In this document: positions 53,036 through 64,000 of the stretch, in pieces
Position numbering within the stretch: the first letter of the stretch is position 1
Layout of the letters: every line of letters begins with the position of its first letter
Source of the DNA: Eubacteriales bacterium
Lineage (GTDB): Bacteria; Bacillota; Clostridia; Oscillospirales; Butyricicoccaceae
Direction: 5' to 3'
NCBI GenBank assembly: GCA_030539335.1
Contig: JAUNSG010000012.1
Location: 23,434 to 87,433 of the forward strand
Length of the DNA: 64,000 nucleotides
Translations under genes and position numbers: made by a program
Notes under the pieces: generated by a model
What the model saw: only the letters and a program-made list of their open reading frames with translations
What the model was told of the DNA's origin: nothing
Database searches by the model: none

Positions 53036-53578
53036 ATGGCAAAGTATGTATGTTCGGTATGTGGTTATGTTCACGAAGGCGACGCAGCTCCGGAAGTATG
53101 TCCACTCTGCAAGGCTCCGGCTTCCAAGTTCAACAAGCAGGAAGGCGAAATGACTTGGGCTGCTGAGCATGTTGTTGGCGTAGCACAGGGCGTATCCGAG
53201 GACATCCTGGCAGATCTCCGTGCAAACTTCGAGGGCGAATGTTCTGAGGTTGGCATGTATCTGGCAATGGCTCGCGTTGCACATCGTGAGGGCTATCCGG
53301 AAATCGGCCTGTACTGGGAGAAGGCAGCTTACGAAGAGGCAGAGCATGCGGCTAAGTTTGCAGAGCTGCTGGGTGAGGTTGTCACCGACTCCACCAAGAA
53401 GAACCTGGAGATGCGTGTTGACGCAGAGAATGGCGCTACCGCTGGTAAGTTTGACCTGGCAAAGCGTGCAAAGGCTGCGAACCTGGATGCAATCCATGAC
53501 ACCGTACATGAGATGGCAAGAGACGAGGCTCGTCACGGCAGAGCATTTAAGGGCCTGCTGGAGCGTTACTTCGGCTAA
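53036..53578 (+). CDS. Rubrerythrin, reverse domain order
   Basis: 180 residues with the rubredoxin domain first: Cys6/Cys9 (CSVCG) and Cys22/Cys25 (CPLCK) bind one iron. The ferritin-like di-iron domain follows (about 45-180) with [19 protein letters not shown] and DEARHGRAF glutamate/histidine ligands. Reverse rubrerythrins in Clostridia reduce peroxide or oxygen with electrons from NADH-linked partners. AAGGAGG precedes the ATG. Confidence 0.94.
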   Translation: MAKYVCSVCGYVHEGDAAPEVCPLCKAPASKFNKQEGEMTWAAEHVVGVAQGVSEDILADLRANFEGECSEVGMYLAMARVAHREGYPEIGLYWEKAAYEEAEHAAKFAELLGEVVTDSTKKNLEMRVDAENGATAGKFDLAKRAKAANLDAIHDTVHEMARDEARHGRAFKGLLERYFG

Positions 53579-53597
53579 TTCCAAAACGGAACAATCG

Positions 53598-53630
53598 AAA
53601 GAGGTCGGACATCAGTCCGGCCTCTTTTTT
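53598..53630 (+). terminator. Terminator of the rubrerythrin operon
   Basis: AAAGAGGTCGGAC (53598-53610) pairs with GTCCGGCCTCTTT (53615-53627) with one mismatch, T-run to 53630. Confidence 0.85.
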
Positions 53631-53639
53631 GTCGCTGCG

Positions 53640-55337
53640 TTATTTGGTTTTGATGGATCGCACCTTCGACCAGCTGGAATAATACGGGGTTGACGTCCCG
53701 CCGCTTTTGACGGTTTTATAGGTGCGGACACGGACATAATATTTCTTACGTGCCGTCAGCTTGGCGATGGATTGAGAAACAGTCGTGTTTTTGGCGACGG
53801 TTTTGGTCTTTCGCAGAGACGACGGGAAGGATTTCTTGGTACAGTATTGTATCTGATATCCGGTGGTCTGCGCCGTCTTTTTCTTCCATTTGACGGTAAA
53901 CCCCTTTCGGGAGGCGGTGAGCTTGGAAATGCTGGTCGCCGCCGGTTTGATGGTGAAGGTTTTCGTGGTACTTCCGCTGTATTTGCTCCCGGAAAAGGCG
54001 ATTTTCACCGTATATTTGCCGACATTCTTGCGCGAAGGGATGGTCAGCGTGTAATTGGAGGCGGCGATGGCCTTTCCGTCGCTCCCGGTGACGGTCACCT
54101 TGACGTTTTTCGTCTTCCCGCTGTAGGTGAACAGCGTCTTGGAGAGCGCGATGGTCTTGGGATAGGGGATCGCGGTGGTGGACAATACCGCATTGCACCG
54201 CGTGCAGGTTTGTTTGATGCTGCCGCCTTTGCTGACGGTTGCCTTTGTCGTTGTGGTTTTTGGGGAGGTGTGCCCGAGCTTTGCGAGTACGGTCGGTGCG
54301 GTCAGCTGCTTGCCGCAGCGGGAACACACCGTGCCTCCCGTCTGTCCGCTTGCGGTACAGGTCGCCGCTTTGGCAGCGATCGCAACGGCATCGTGATTGT
54401 TGAGATCCCGGGAGACAGAGGATTTTCCGACCTCTTTGCCGCAGGTTTTACAGGTTTGTGTGATCACACCGGGTTGGGTGCAGGTTGCCGGTGTCGTGAT
54501 TGCCGAGGTAACGTTCGGATGGGTGCAGGTGTTGGCCTGGAACGTCCCGAGGGACTGAAAGGAACGATGGAATTTTTGCGCATAGGCATAGGCGGTGGAG
54601 CCTTCGTATCCATAGATGACTGCCGAGGCCGGGAGGGTCCCGGAAAACATGGCAATTTCACAGATCGGATTGAGAATCCGGATCTCGGTCAGGGACGTAC
54701 AGGACTGGAAGGCGGCGGCCTGAAGGGTCGTGGTCTGGAGGGGGAGCGCTGCCTTTTTCAGGGAGGAGCAGCCCGCAAAGGCGGAATCGCAGAGGGTGGA
54801 CAACGTCTCCGGGAACGTGACCTCCTCCAGCTTGTCCGCGCCGTAGAAGGCCATCGCGTCGATGGTGTTCACACCGTTGGGGACCGCATAGCTGGCCTGC
54901 GTGCGTCCGCAGGGATATTGCAGCAGTGTGGACTTGGATTTGTTGAACAGGACGCCGTCCACCGAGCAGTAAACCGGGTTGTCGGACGCGACCTGGATGC
55001 TGGTCAGAGCAGGGCAATTCAAAAATATCCCTGCATCCGAATCCGGAATGCCAAGGAAGACCACGGATGCCGGAAGGGTCAGTGTCGTAAGTGTCTGGCT
55101 CGCAAAGGAGCTGGTGTCGATGGCGGATACCGTCTGGCCGTTCACGGTGGCCGGAATAGAAACAGCGGTGCCGGAGCCCTGGTACCCGGTGATGCACACG
55201 CCGGAGGAAACGGCTGTCGTGGTGAAGGCGCTTTCGGCAGAGCTGGTTTGGGAAACGGGCGCGGCGGCGGCCTGCACAGGCAGGGCGGAACAAAACAGGA
55301 CGGCGGAGAGCATCAGGCAAAGGCTGCGTCGGTTCAT
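53640..55337 (-). CDS. BspA-like leucine-rich repeat surface protein
   Basis: 565 residues from the ATG at 55337 (GGAAAGGGG nine bases upstream; the ATG at 55346 would abut that site). Signal peptide about 1-23, BspA/LRR_5 repeats (about 40-240; FLNCPALTSIQVASDNPVYC, then ATFYGADKLEEVTFP-like units), two or three Cys-pair elements (TCKTCGKEVG, VCSRCGKQL, TCTRCNAVL), an Ig-like domain and an FN3-like C-terminus ending YYSSWSKVRSIKTK. It has the same architecture as the protein encoded at 40194-42128, with fewer LRRs and more Cys-pair units. No cell-wall anchor is visible. Confidence 0.87.
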   Translation of the reverse strand: MNRRSLCLMLSAVLFCSALPVQAAAAPVSQTSSAESAFTTTAVSSGVCITGYQGSGTAVSIPATVNGQTVSAIDTSSFASQTLTTLTLPASVVFLGIPDSDAGIFLNCPALTSIQVASDNPVYCSVDGVLFNKSKSTLLQYPCGRTQASYAVPNGVNTIDAMAFYGADKLEEVTFPETLSTLCDSAFAGCSSLKKAALPLQTTTLQAAAFQSCTSLTEIRILNPICEIAMFSGTLPASAVIYGYEGSTAYAYAQKFHRSFQSLGTFQANTCTHPNVTSAITTPATCTQPGVITQTCKTCGKEVGKSSVSRDLNNHDAVAIAAKAATCTASGQTGGTVCSRCGKQLTAPTVLAKLGHTSPKTTTTKATVSKGGSIKQTCTRCNAVLSTTAIPYPKTIALSKTLFTYSGKTKNVKVTVTGSDGKAIAASNYTLTIPSRKNVGKYTVKIAFSGSKYSGSTTKTFTIKPAATSISKLTASRKGFTVKWKKKTAQTTGYQIQYCTKKSFPSSLRKTKTVAKNTTVSQSIAKLTARKKYYVRVRTYKTVKSGGTSTPYYSSWSKVRSIKTK

Positions 55338-55592
55338 CGAAAACATCCCCTTTCCAACGGGTCGATCAAAATGCGAAATCTTCCTAATACAGAATTATTT
55401 TACAGTTACTAAAGGTATCATATCGCAAAAGTGGACAAAAAGCAATTATATTGTGAAGAGTTTGACAGAATTCTTTTCTTTTTTGCAGATTTATGGTAAA
55501 ATACGAAAAAATATACCGATCTGCAAAACAGAGCGGGAATGGGGAAAACGGTTGTAAGACAACGCGCAGATTTGGGGAAAGGAGAGAGGAAT

Positions 55593-55982
55593 ATGGCAAA
55601 AAAGGAAGAGCGGAGCTACCGCGTACAGCGCGTGGAGGAGACGAAGCCGGAAAAAGAGCGGTGTGAAGCGCCGGAGATGAAGCCGATGCCGATGGCGGAA
55701 ATCAACAGCGGCGGTGTGGCGATTGCCTTCTTTGTTTTGATCTGTGCGGCGGGCTTCACGGTATATCTGCTGCACCGCGTATTCCGCGGAGTGGGAATCG
55801 GTACGGCGATCGGCTGTCTGGTGGTTGCTGCGATCCTGATCGCTGCGGTCATCGGCATGATTGCGACGACCATCCATAAATTCCGCGAGGACACACACCG
55901 CCTTCGCCTTGTGCTGACCATCATCTCTTTTTTTACGGCGCTTTGCATTGGCGTAGCGGTTGGCCTGTCCATGCCGGTCTGA
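55593..55982 (+). CDS. Small membrane protein, unknown function
   Basis: 129 residues from the ATG at 55593 (AAAGGAGAGAGG upstream). A charged N-terminus (about 1-40; MAKKEERSYRVQRVEE) is followed by three hydrophobic helices (about 43-62, 68-90, 104-127). Transcript control is unclear: TTGACA at 55459-55464 has no -10 at the right distance. A terminator follows, so it is separate from rpoB. Confidence 0.75.
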   Translation: MAKKEERSYRVQRVEETKPEKERCEAPEMKPMPMAEINSGGVAIAFFVLICAAGFTVYLLHRVFRGVGIGTAIGCLVVAAILIAAVIGMIATTIHKFREDTHRLRLVLTIISFFTALCIGVAVGLSMPV

Positions 55983-56099
55983 GTTTACAAACCGGCCACA
56001 AAAACGTTATAGTAAATTTTAAAATGGTTCAATGATCGGCTACATTTGTCTGTTATACTGAACCGGAAAGAAAAGAAACGGATTCATCTCGAAAAAAAT

Positions 56100-56143
56100 A
56101 TCCCGCCGGGCTGTGTACGGAGCAGCCTTCGGCGGGATGTTTC
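56100..56143 (+). terminator. Terminator after the small membrane protein gene
   Basis: ATCCCGCCG (56100-56108) and CGGCGGGAT (56130-56138) pair perfectly with inner GCTG/CAGC, then GTTTC. Confidence 0.7.
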
Positions 56144-56249
56144 TGTTTCCGGGGAGGAATTGTGAGGGGAATTCCGGGTGTGAGCGCCGGTCTGTTCGGG
56201 CGCAAAAAGTGACGAAAATTTCCGGATCTGAGCAAAAAGACAAAAGGAG

Positions 56250-56279
56250 AACAAAAAAACCTCGCGCTTTTGGCGAGGT
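56250..56279 (-). terminator. Minus-strand terminator-like hairpin in the rpoB upstream region
   Basis: ACCTCGC (56259-56265) and GCGAGGT (56273-56279) pair perfectly; the minus strand reads into seven T. No minus-strand gene is present here to explain it. Confidence 0.6.
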
Positions 56280-56295
56280 TGACAAGGACGTTACA

Positions 56296-56324
56296 TTGAC
56301 AAAAATGTGGTGTCGTGGTAAAAT
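56296..56324 (+). promoter_or_regulatory. Promoter of rpoBC
   Basis: TTGACA (56296-56301), 17 bases, TAAAAT (56319-56324). It implies a leader of about 140 bases. Confidence 0.78.
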
Positions 56325-56329
56325 AAAAT

Positions 56330-56435
56330 AGTTTCCGCATCGCTCGATCGGAAACTCATCCAAGTACATTGTAGCATCTTTTTCCGCAAGATGCAAGGAC
56401 AAAGAAAAAATAATTGATACGCGGCCAGGCGTATC
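56330..56435 (+). promoter_or_regulatory. Three hairpins in the rpoB leader
   Basis: AGTTTCCG/CGGAAACT (56330-56356), GCATCTT/AAGATGC (56374-56394) and GATACGC/GCGTATC (56416-56435), all perfect stems. They lie between the promoter and the rpoB ribosome site and may control RNA polymerase subunit expression, the role often filled elsewhere by an L10/L12-linked leader. Confidence 0.6.
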
Positions 56436-56470
56436 GAGCTATTCTATAGAAACGGAGTGATGGATACAAT

Positions 56471-59400
56471 ATGGCAAATGAAGCAACGATCAACGGTGTT
56501 CAGGTCCATGACGTACAGCTGGGACGTGTCACCAGAAAGAGCTTTGCCAGAATCCCGGAGATTCTGGATATGCCGAACCTCATCGAGGTTCAGAAGAAAT
56601 CCTACCAGTGGTTCCTGACCGAGGGCCTGCGCGAGGTGTTCACGGACGCCGATGCCATCACGGACTATACGGGCAACCTGGAGCTGTCGTTCATTGACTA
56701 CCGTCTGGACGATGAGCCGAAGTTTGACGTAGAGGAGTGCAAGGCGCGCGATGCCACCTATGCCTGCCCGCTGCGTGTCCGCATGCGTTTGCGCTACAAG
56801 GAGACCGGCGAGATCAAGGAGCAGGAGCTGTTCATGGGCGACTTCCCGCGCATGACGGAATCCGGTACCTTTATCATCAACGGCGCCGAGCGTGTCATTG
56901 TATCCCAGATCGTCCGTTCCCCGGGCGTCTATTACGGCATGACGCTGGACAAGACGGATAAGCCGCTTCTGTCCTCGACGGTTATCCCGTACCGCGGCGC
57001 ATGGCTGGAGTACGAGACCGACTCCAACGATGTCTTCTATGTCCGCATTGATAAGAACCGAAAGATCCCGATCACCTCGTTCATCCGTGCCATCGGCGTG
57101 GAGACGGACGCGGAGATTCTGGAGATGTTCGGCGAAGACGAGCGCATTCTGGCCACCCTCGAGAAGGATCCGTCCAAGACCGTCGAGGAAGCGCTCATTG
57201 AGATCTATAAGAAGCTGCGTCCGGGCGAGCCGCCGACGGTGGACTCCGCGCGCAACCTGCTGAATGCGCTGTTCTTCGATACCCGCCGCTACGATATTTC
57301 CGCAGTCGGCCGTTACAAGTACAACAAAAAGCTGAACATTGCGCGCCGCATCAATGGCCGCAAGCTGGTGGAGACAGTCGTCGACCCGATGACCGGTGAG
57401 GTCCTTGCGGAGGAGGGCGAAATCCTGAGCCGTGCCAAGGCACAGGAGATCAGCCGCCGCGGCGTCCATGGCGTTGTTGTCGAGGACAACGACGGCGAGC
57501 CGGTCAAGGTATTCTCCAATGGCATGGTTGACCTGAAGGATTTCGTTTCGTTTGATCCGAAGGAGGCCTGCGGCATCAAGGAGAAGGTTCGCTTTGTCGT
57601 CCTCCGGGAGCTGCTGGAGAACAACGAAGGCGAGGAAGACCTGATCGCCAAGATCAAGGAGGCAAAGGATGAGCTGATCCCGAAGCACATCATCGTCGAC
57701 GACATGCTGGCTTCCATCTGCTATCTGATCAACCTCGGCCATGGCATCGGCACCACCGATGACATCGACCATCTGGGCAACCGCCGCCTGCGCTGCGTCG
57801 GTGAGCTGCTGCAGAACCAGTTCCGCATCGGCTTCTCCCGTATGGAGCGTGTCATCCGTGAGCGCATGATCATCACCGATCTGGATGTGGTTACGCCGCA
57901 GTCGCTTATCAACATCCGTCCGGTTACGGCGGCGATCAAGGAATTCTTTGGTTCCTCCCCGCTGTCGCAGTTCATGGACCAGACCAATCCGCTGGCCGAG
58001 CTGACGCACAAGCGCCGTATGTCCGCCCTTGGACCGGGCGGCCTGTCGCGTGACCGCGCGTCCTTCGAGGTTCGAGACGTACACTACAGCCATTACGGCC
58101 GCATGTGCCCGATCGAGACGCCGGAAGGTCCGAACATCGGCCTGATTTCCTATCTGGCCACCTATGCACGTATCAATGATTTCGGCTTCATTGAGGCGCC
58201 GTATCGCCGGATCGATAAGGAAACCGGCAAGGTGACGGAGGAAGTAGAATATATGACCGCAGACATCGAGGACGAGTACACCGTCTGCCAGGCATACGAG
58301 CCGCTGGATGAGGACGGCTGCCTGAAGAATGCCCGTATTACCTGCCGTCGCCGCGAAGAAATCGTCGAGGTTGACCGCCATGAGGTCGATCTGATGGACG
58401 TTTCCCCGCGCATGATGGTATCGGTTGCGACGGCGATGATCCCGTTCCTCGAGCACGACGACGCAAACCGTGCCCTGATGGGGGCGAACATGCAGCGTCA
58501 GGCGGTACCGCTCCTCAAGACGGATTCCCCGGCCGTCGGCACCGGTATGGAGTACAAGTGCTGTGTGGATTCCGGCATCGTTCCGCTGGCAGAAGGCGAC
58601 GGCACGGTTACCCGTGTCACCGCACGTGATATCACCATCAAGTACGATGCGATGGGAGAGAAGACCTACCATCTGACCAAGTTCCTGCGTTCCAACCAGT
58701 CCACCTGCATCAACCAGAGACCGATCGTCAGCCTTGGCGAGCGCGTCAAGAAGGGGGATGTCATCGCGGACGGCCCGTCCACCTGCAATGGCGAGGTTGC
58801 ACTGGGCAAGAATGCACTGATTGGCTTCATGACCTGGGAAGGCTACAACTACGAGGACGCCGTCCTGCTGAACGAGAGACTGGTTCGCGACGACGTATAC
58901 ACCTCGATTCATATTGAAGAATACGAATCCGAGTCCCGTGACACCAAGCTGGGACCGGAGGAGATTACCCGCGATATCCCGAACGTCGGTGAGGACGCCC
59001 TGCGCGATCTGGACGAGCGCGGCATCATCCGCATCGGTGCGGAGGTGCATGCCGGCGACATCCTGGTCGGCAAGGTTACCCCGAAGGGCGAGACCGAGCT
59101 GACCGCAGAAGAGCGCCTGCTGCGCGCGATCTTCGGTGAGAAGGCGCGTGAGGTTCGTGATACCTCCCTGCGCGCCCCGCACGGCGAATCCGGTACGATC
59201 GTAGACGTCAAGGTATTCACCCGTGAGGCGGGCGACGATCTGTCCCCGGGCGTCAACATGTGCGTCCGCGTGTATATCGCACAGAAGAGAAAGATTTCGG
59301 TCGGCGACAAGATGGCAGGCCGCCACGGCAACAAGGGTGTCGTTTCGCGCATTCTGCCGCAGGAGGATATGCCGTTCCTGGAGGATGGCACGCCGCTCGA

Positions 59401-60214
59401 TATCGTCCTGAACCCGCTGGGCGTACCGTCCCGAATGAACATCGGACAGGTACTGGAGGTCCATCTGGGCTATGCCGCCATGAGCATGGGCTGGAAGATC
59501 GCGACTCCGGTATTCGATGGCGCGGACGAGAAGGACATTGCCGATGCCCTGACGGCAGCCGGCAAGAACCCGAACGGCAAGTCGGTTCTGTACGACGGCC
59601 GCACGGGTGAGAAATTCGACAACGAAGTAACCGTTGGTTACATGTACTACCTCAAGCTGCATCATCTGGTTGATGATAAGATCCATGCCCGTTCCACCGG
59701 CCCGTACTCGCTGGTAACGCAGCAGCCGCTCGGCGGTAAGGCGCAGTTCGGCGGACAGCGTTTCGGCGAGATGGAAGTTTGGGCCCTCGAGGCGTATGGC
59801 GCAGCTTACACGCTGCAGGAGATCCTGACCGTCAAGTCGGACGATATCGTCGGACGTGTCAAGACCTACGAAGCCATTGTCAAGGGCCACAATGTCCCGC
59901 AGCCGGGCGTACCGGAATCCTTCAAGGTTCTGGTCAAGGAGCTGCAGTCCCTGTGCCTGGATATCCGCGTACTGGATGAATCCGGTGAGGAAATTGTCCT
60001 TGCGGATGACGACGAGGATACGCCGCAGTTCTCCGATATCACGCGCGAGAAGGCGACGGCAAGCGATTCCGAGCTGGAAGCTTCCGGCTATGGCATTTCG
60101 GATGCGGAGGACGGCGATACGCCGCTGGATGCATTCACCATGGCGGCAGACGACATGGCACAGGATGAGGACGACCTGTTTGGTTCGGATGAATACAGCG
60201 AATCGGAGGAATAA
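56471..60214 (+). CDS. rpoB: DNA-directed RNA polymerase beta subunit
   Basis: 1247 residues, within the Firmicutes range. The rifampicin pocket is intact with the usual residues: [16 protein letters not shown] (about 493-508), [18 protein letters not shown], then [17 protein letters not shown]. The C-terminal [20 protein letters not shown] is typical. An acidic tail (about 1190-1247) follows. Its promoter is its own; ribosomal protein genes rplJ/rplL are not upstream. rpoC begins two bases after the stop. Confidence 0.97.
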   Translation: MANEATINGVQVHDVQLGRVTRKSFARIPEILDMPNLIEVQKKSYQWFLTEGLREVFTDADAITDYTGNLELSFIDYRLDDEPKFDVEECKARDATYACPLRVRMRLRYKETGEIKEQELFMGDFPRMTESGTFIINGAERVIVSQIVRSPGVYYGMTLDKTDKPLLSSTVIPYRGAWLEYETDSNDVFYVRIDKNRKIPITSFIRAIGVETDAEILEMFGEDERILATLEKDPSKTVEEALIEIYKKLRPGEPPTVDSARNLLNALFFDTRRYDISAVGRYKYNKKLNIARRINGRKLVETVVDPMTGEVLAEEGEILSRAKAQEISRRGVHGVVVEDNDGEPVKVFSNGMVDLKDFVSFDPKEACGIKEKVRFVVLRELLENNEGEEDLIAKIKEAKDELIPKHIIVDDMLASICYLINLGHGIGTTDDIDHLGNRRLRCVGELLQNQFRIGFSRMERVIRERMIITDLDVVTPQSLINIRPVTAAIKEFFGSSPLSQFMDQTNPLAELTHKRRMSALGPGGLSRDRASFEVRDVHYSHYGRMCPIETPEGPNIGLISYLATYARINDFGFIEAPYRRIDKETGKVTEEVEYMTADIEDEYTVCQAYEPLDEDGCLKNARITCRRREEIVEVDRHEVDLMDVSPRMMVSVATAMIPFLEHDDANRALMGANMQRQAVPLLKTDSPAVGTGMEYKCCVDSGIVPLAEGDGTVTRVTARDITIKYDAMGEKTYHLTKFLRSNQSTCINQRPIVSLGERVKKGDVIADGPSTCNGEVALGKNALIGFMTWEGYNYEDAVLLNERLVRDDVYTSIHIEEYESESRDTKLGPEEITRDIPNVGEDALRDLDERGIIRIGAEVHAGDILVGKVTPKGETELTAEERLLRAIFGEKAREVRDTSLRAPHGESGTIVDVKVFTREAGDDLSPGVNMCVRVYIAQKRKISVGDKMAGRHGNKGVVSRILPQEDMPFLEDGTPLDIVLNPLGVPSRMNIGQVLEVHLGYAAMSMGWKIATPVFDGADEKDIADALTAAGKNPNGKSVLYDGRTGEKFDNEVTVGYMYYLKLHHLVDDKIHARSTGPYSLVTQQPLGGKAQFGGQRFGEMEVWALEAYGAAYTLQEILTVKSDDIVGRVKTYEAIVKGHNVPQPGVPESFKVLVKELQSLCLDIRVLDESGEEIVLADDDEDTPQFSDITREKATASDSELEASGYGISDAEDGDTPLDAFTMAADDMAQDEDDLFGSDEYSESEE

Positions 60215-60216
60215 GC

Positions 60217-63747
<3,531 letters not shown>

Positions 63748-63767
63748 TTCGAATGATAAAAAAACAG

Positions 63768-63801
63768 GCACCCGTCCGACTAAAGTCGGACGGGTGCTTT
63801 T
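63768..63801 (+). terminator. Terminator of rpoBC
   Basis: GCACCCGTCCGAC (63768-63780) and GTCGGACGGGTGC (63785-63797) pair perfectly, then TTTTG. Confidence 0.92.
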
Positions 63802-63916
63802 GCGTGTGTGGGCTGACGGCAAACCATCCATTTTGCCTCCGGCGGGACAAGTAATTTCAGTGGCGTCCATCCCGAAGGGACAAAAACACTGTGAAACCGG
63901 AGAGATCGCGCGTACC

Positions 63917-63954
63917 AGCCGGACAAAAACTTGGGAATACGTTTTTGTTCGGCT
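63917..63954 (+). other. 14-bp hairpin near the window end
   Basis: AGCCGGACAAAAAC (63917-63930) and GTTTTTGTTCGGCT (63941-63954) pair with one G-T. The 250 bases after rpoC have no gene; this may lie in the leader of the next operon. Confidence 0.5.
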
Positions 63955-64000
63955 ATAGAAGGCTATCTGATGGAATTTTGTGCGTGTGCGACCTTGAGGG

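Overview
The window reads as a chromosomal segment of a Gram-positive anaerobe in the Clostridia, most likely a gut-type Oscillospirales relative; the placement is an inference. It rests on a yybP-ykoY manganese riboswitch, many intrinsic terminators, strong AGGAGG-type ribosome sites, a reverse-domain rubrerythrin, BspA-like leucine-rich surface proteins, an argGHCJBDF operon and a large one-piece PurL. Coding DNA is G+C-rich and promoters are A+T-rich. I see no insertion sequence, prophage, CRISPR array or rRNA gene.

Layout. 1-7.0 kb: a partial flavodoxin-like reductase, riboswitch-controlled mntP, a membrane protein, a secreted SH3/C39-like protein, a MATE exporter and a Gfo/Idh/MocA oxidoreductase. 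7.2-15.8 kb: a seven-gene operon that looks like a complete carrier-protein-dependent acylation machine (adenylating ligase, acyl carrier protein, MBOAT acyltransferase, two tandem SGNH/DltD-like proteins, acyltransferase-3, type II thioesterase). Its parts are recognisable but the combination is not the standard dlt operon. 15.8-17.6 kb: an Rrf2 regulator and cysK, with a short cysteine-containing leader ORF and an attenuator-like RNA in front of cysK. 17.8-21.3 kb: two tiny ORFs, a sigma/anti-sigma/lipoprotein operon, thioredoxin, and a divergent small membrane protein/XRE pair with large operator-like dyads.

21.3-26.7 kb: purL on the minus strand, then a strong promoter whose transcript begins in a structured RNA ahead of rpe, then a lipoprotein. 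26.9-35.3 kb: an ArgR-box-preceded arginine operon from glutamate to citrulline and argininosuccinate cleavage. 35.3-45.3 kb: secreted proteins, oligoendopeptidase F, an AIM24-family protein, a TauE/SafE permease, an XRE regulator divergent from a BspA-like protein, a cysteine-rich protein, a DUF2798-like membrane protein behind an apparent attenuator, and two VanZ-like paralogues. 45.4-51.7 kb: a GT2 glycosyltransferase, a NifX-fold protein, GluQRS, two tandem RCC1-repeat membrane proteins and an AraC regulator. 51.7-56.0 kb: an unidentified structured RNA, two tRNA-Leu genes, an Rrf2-rubrerythrin pair, a second BspA-like protein and a small membrane protein. 56.3-64 kb: rpoB-rpoC with a hairpin-rich leader.

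The strongest leads for something new are the 7.2-15.8 kb acylation operon, the cysteine leader ORF before cysK, and the two structured RNAs (about 25.26-25.43 kb and 51.78-52.06 kb). All similarity statements come from reading the sequence; no database search was run.
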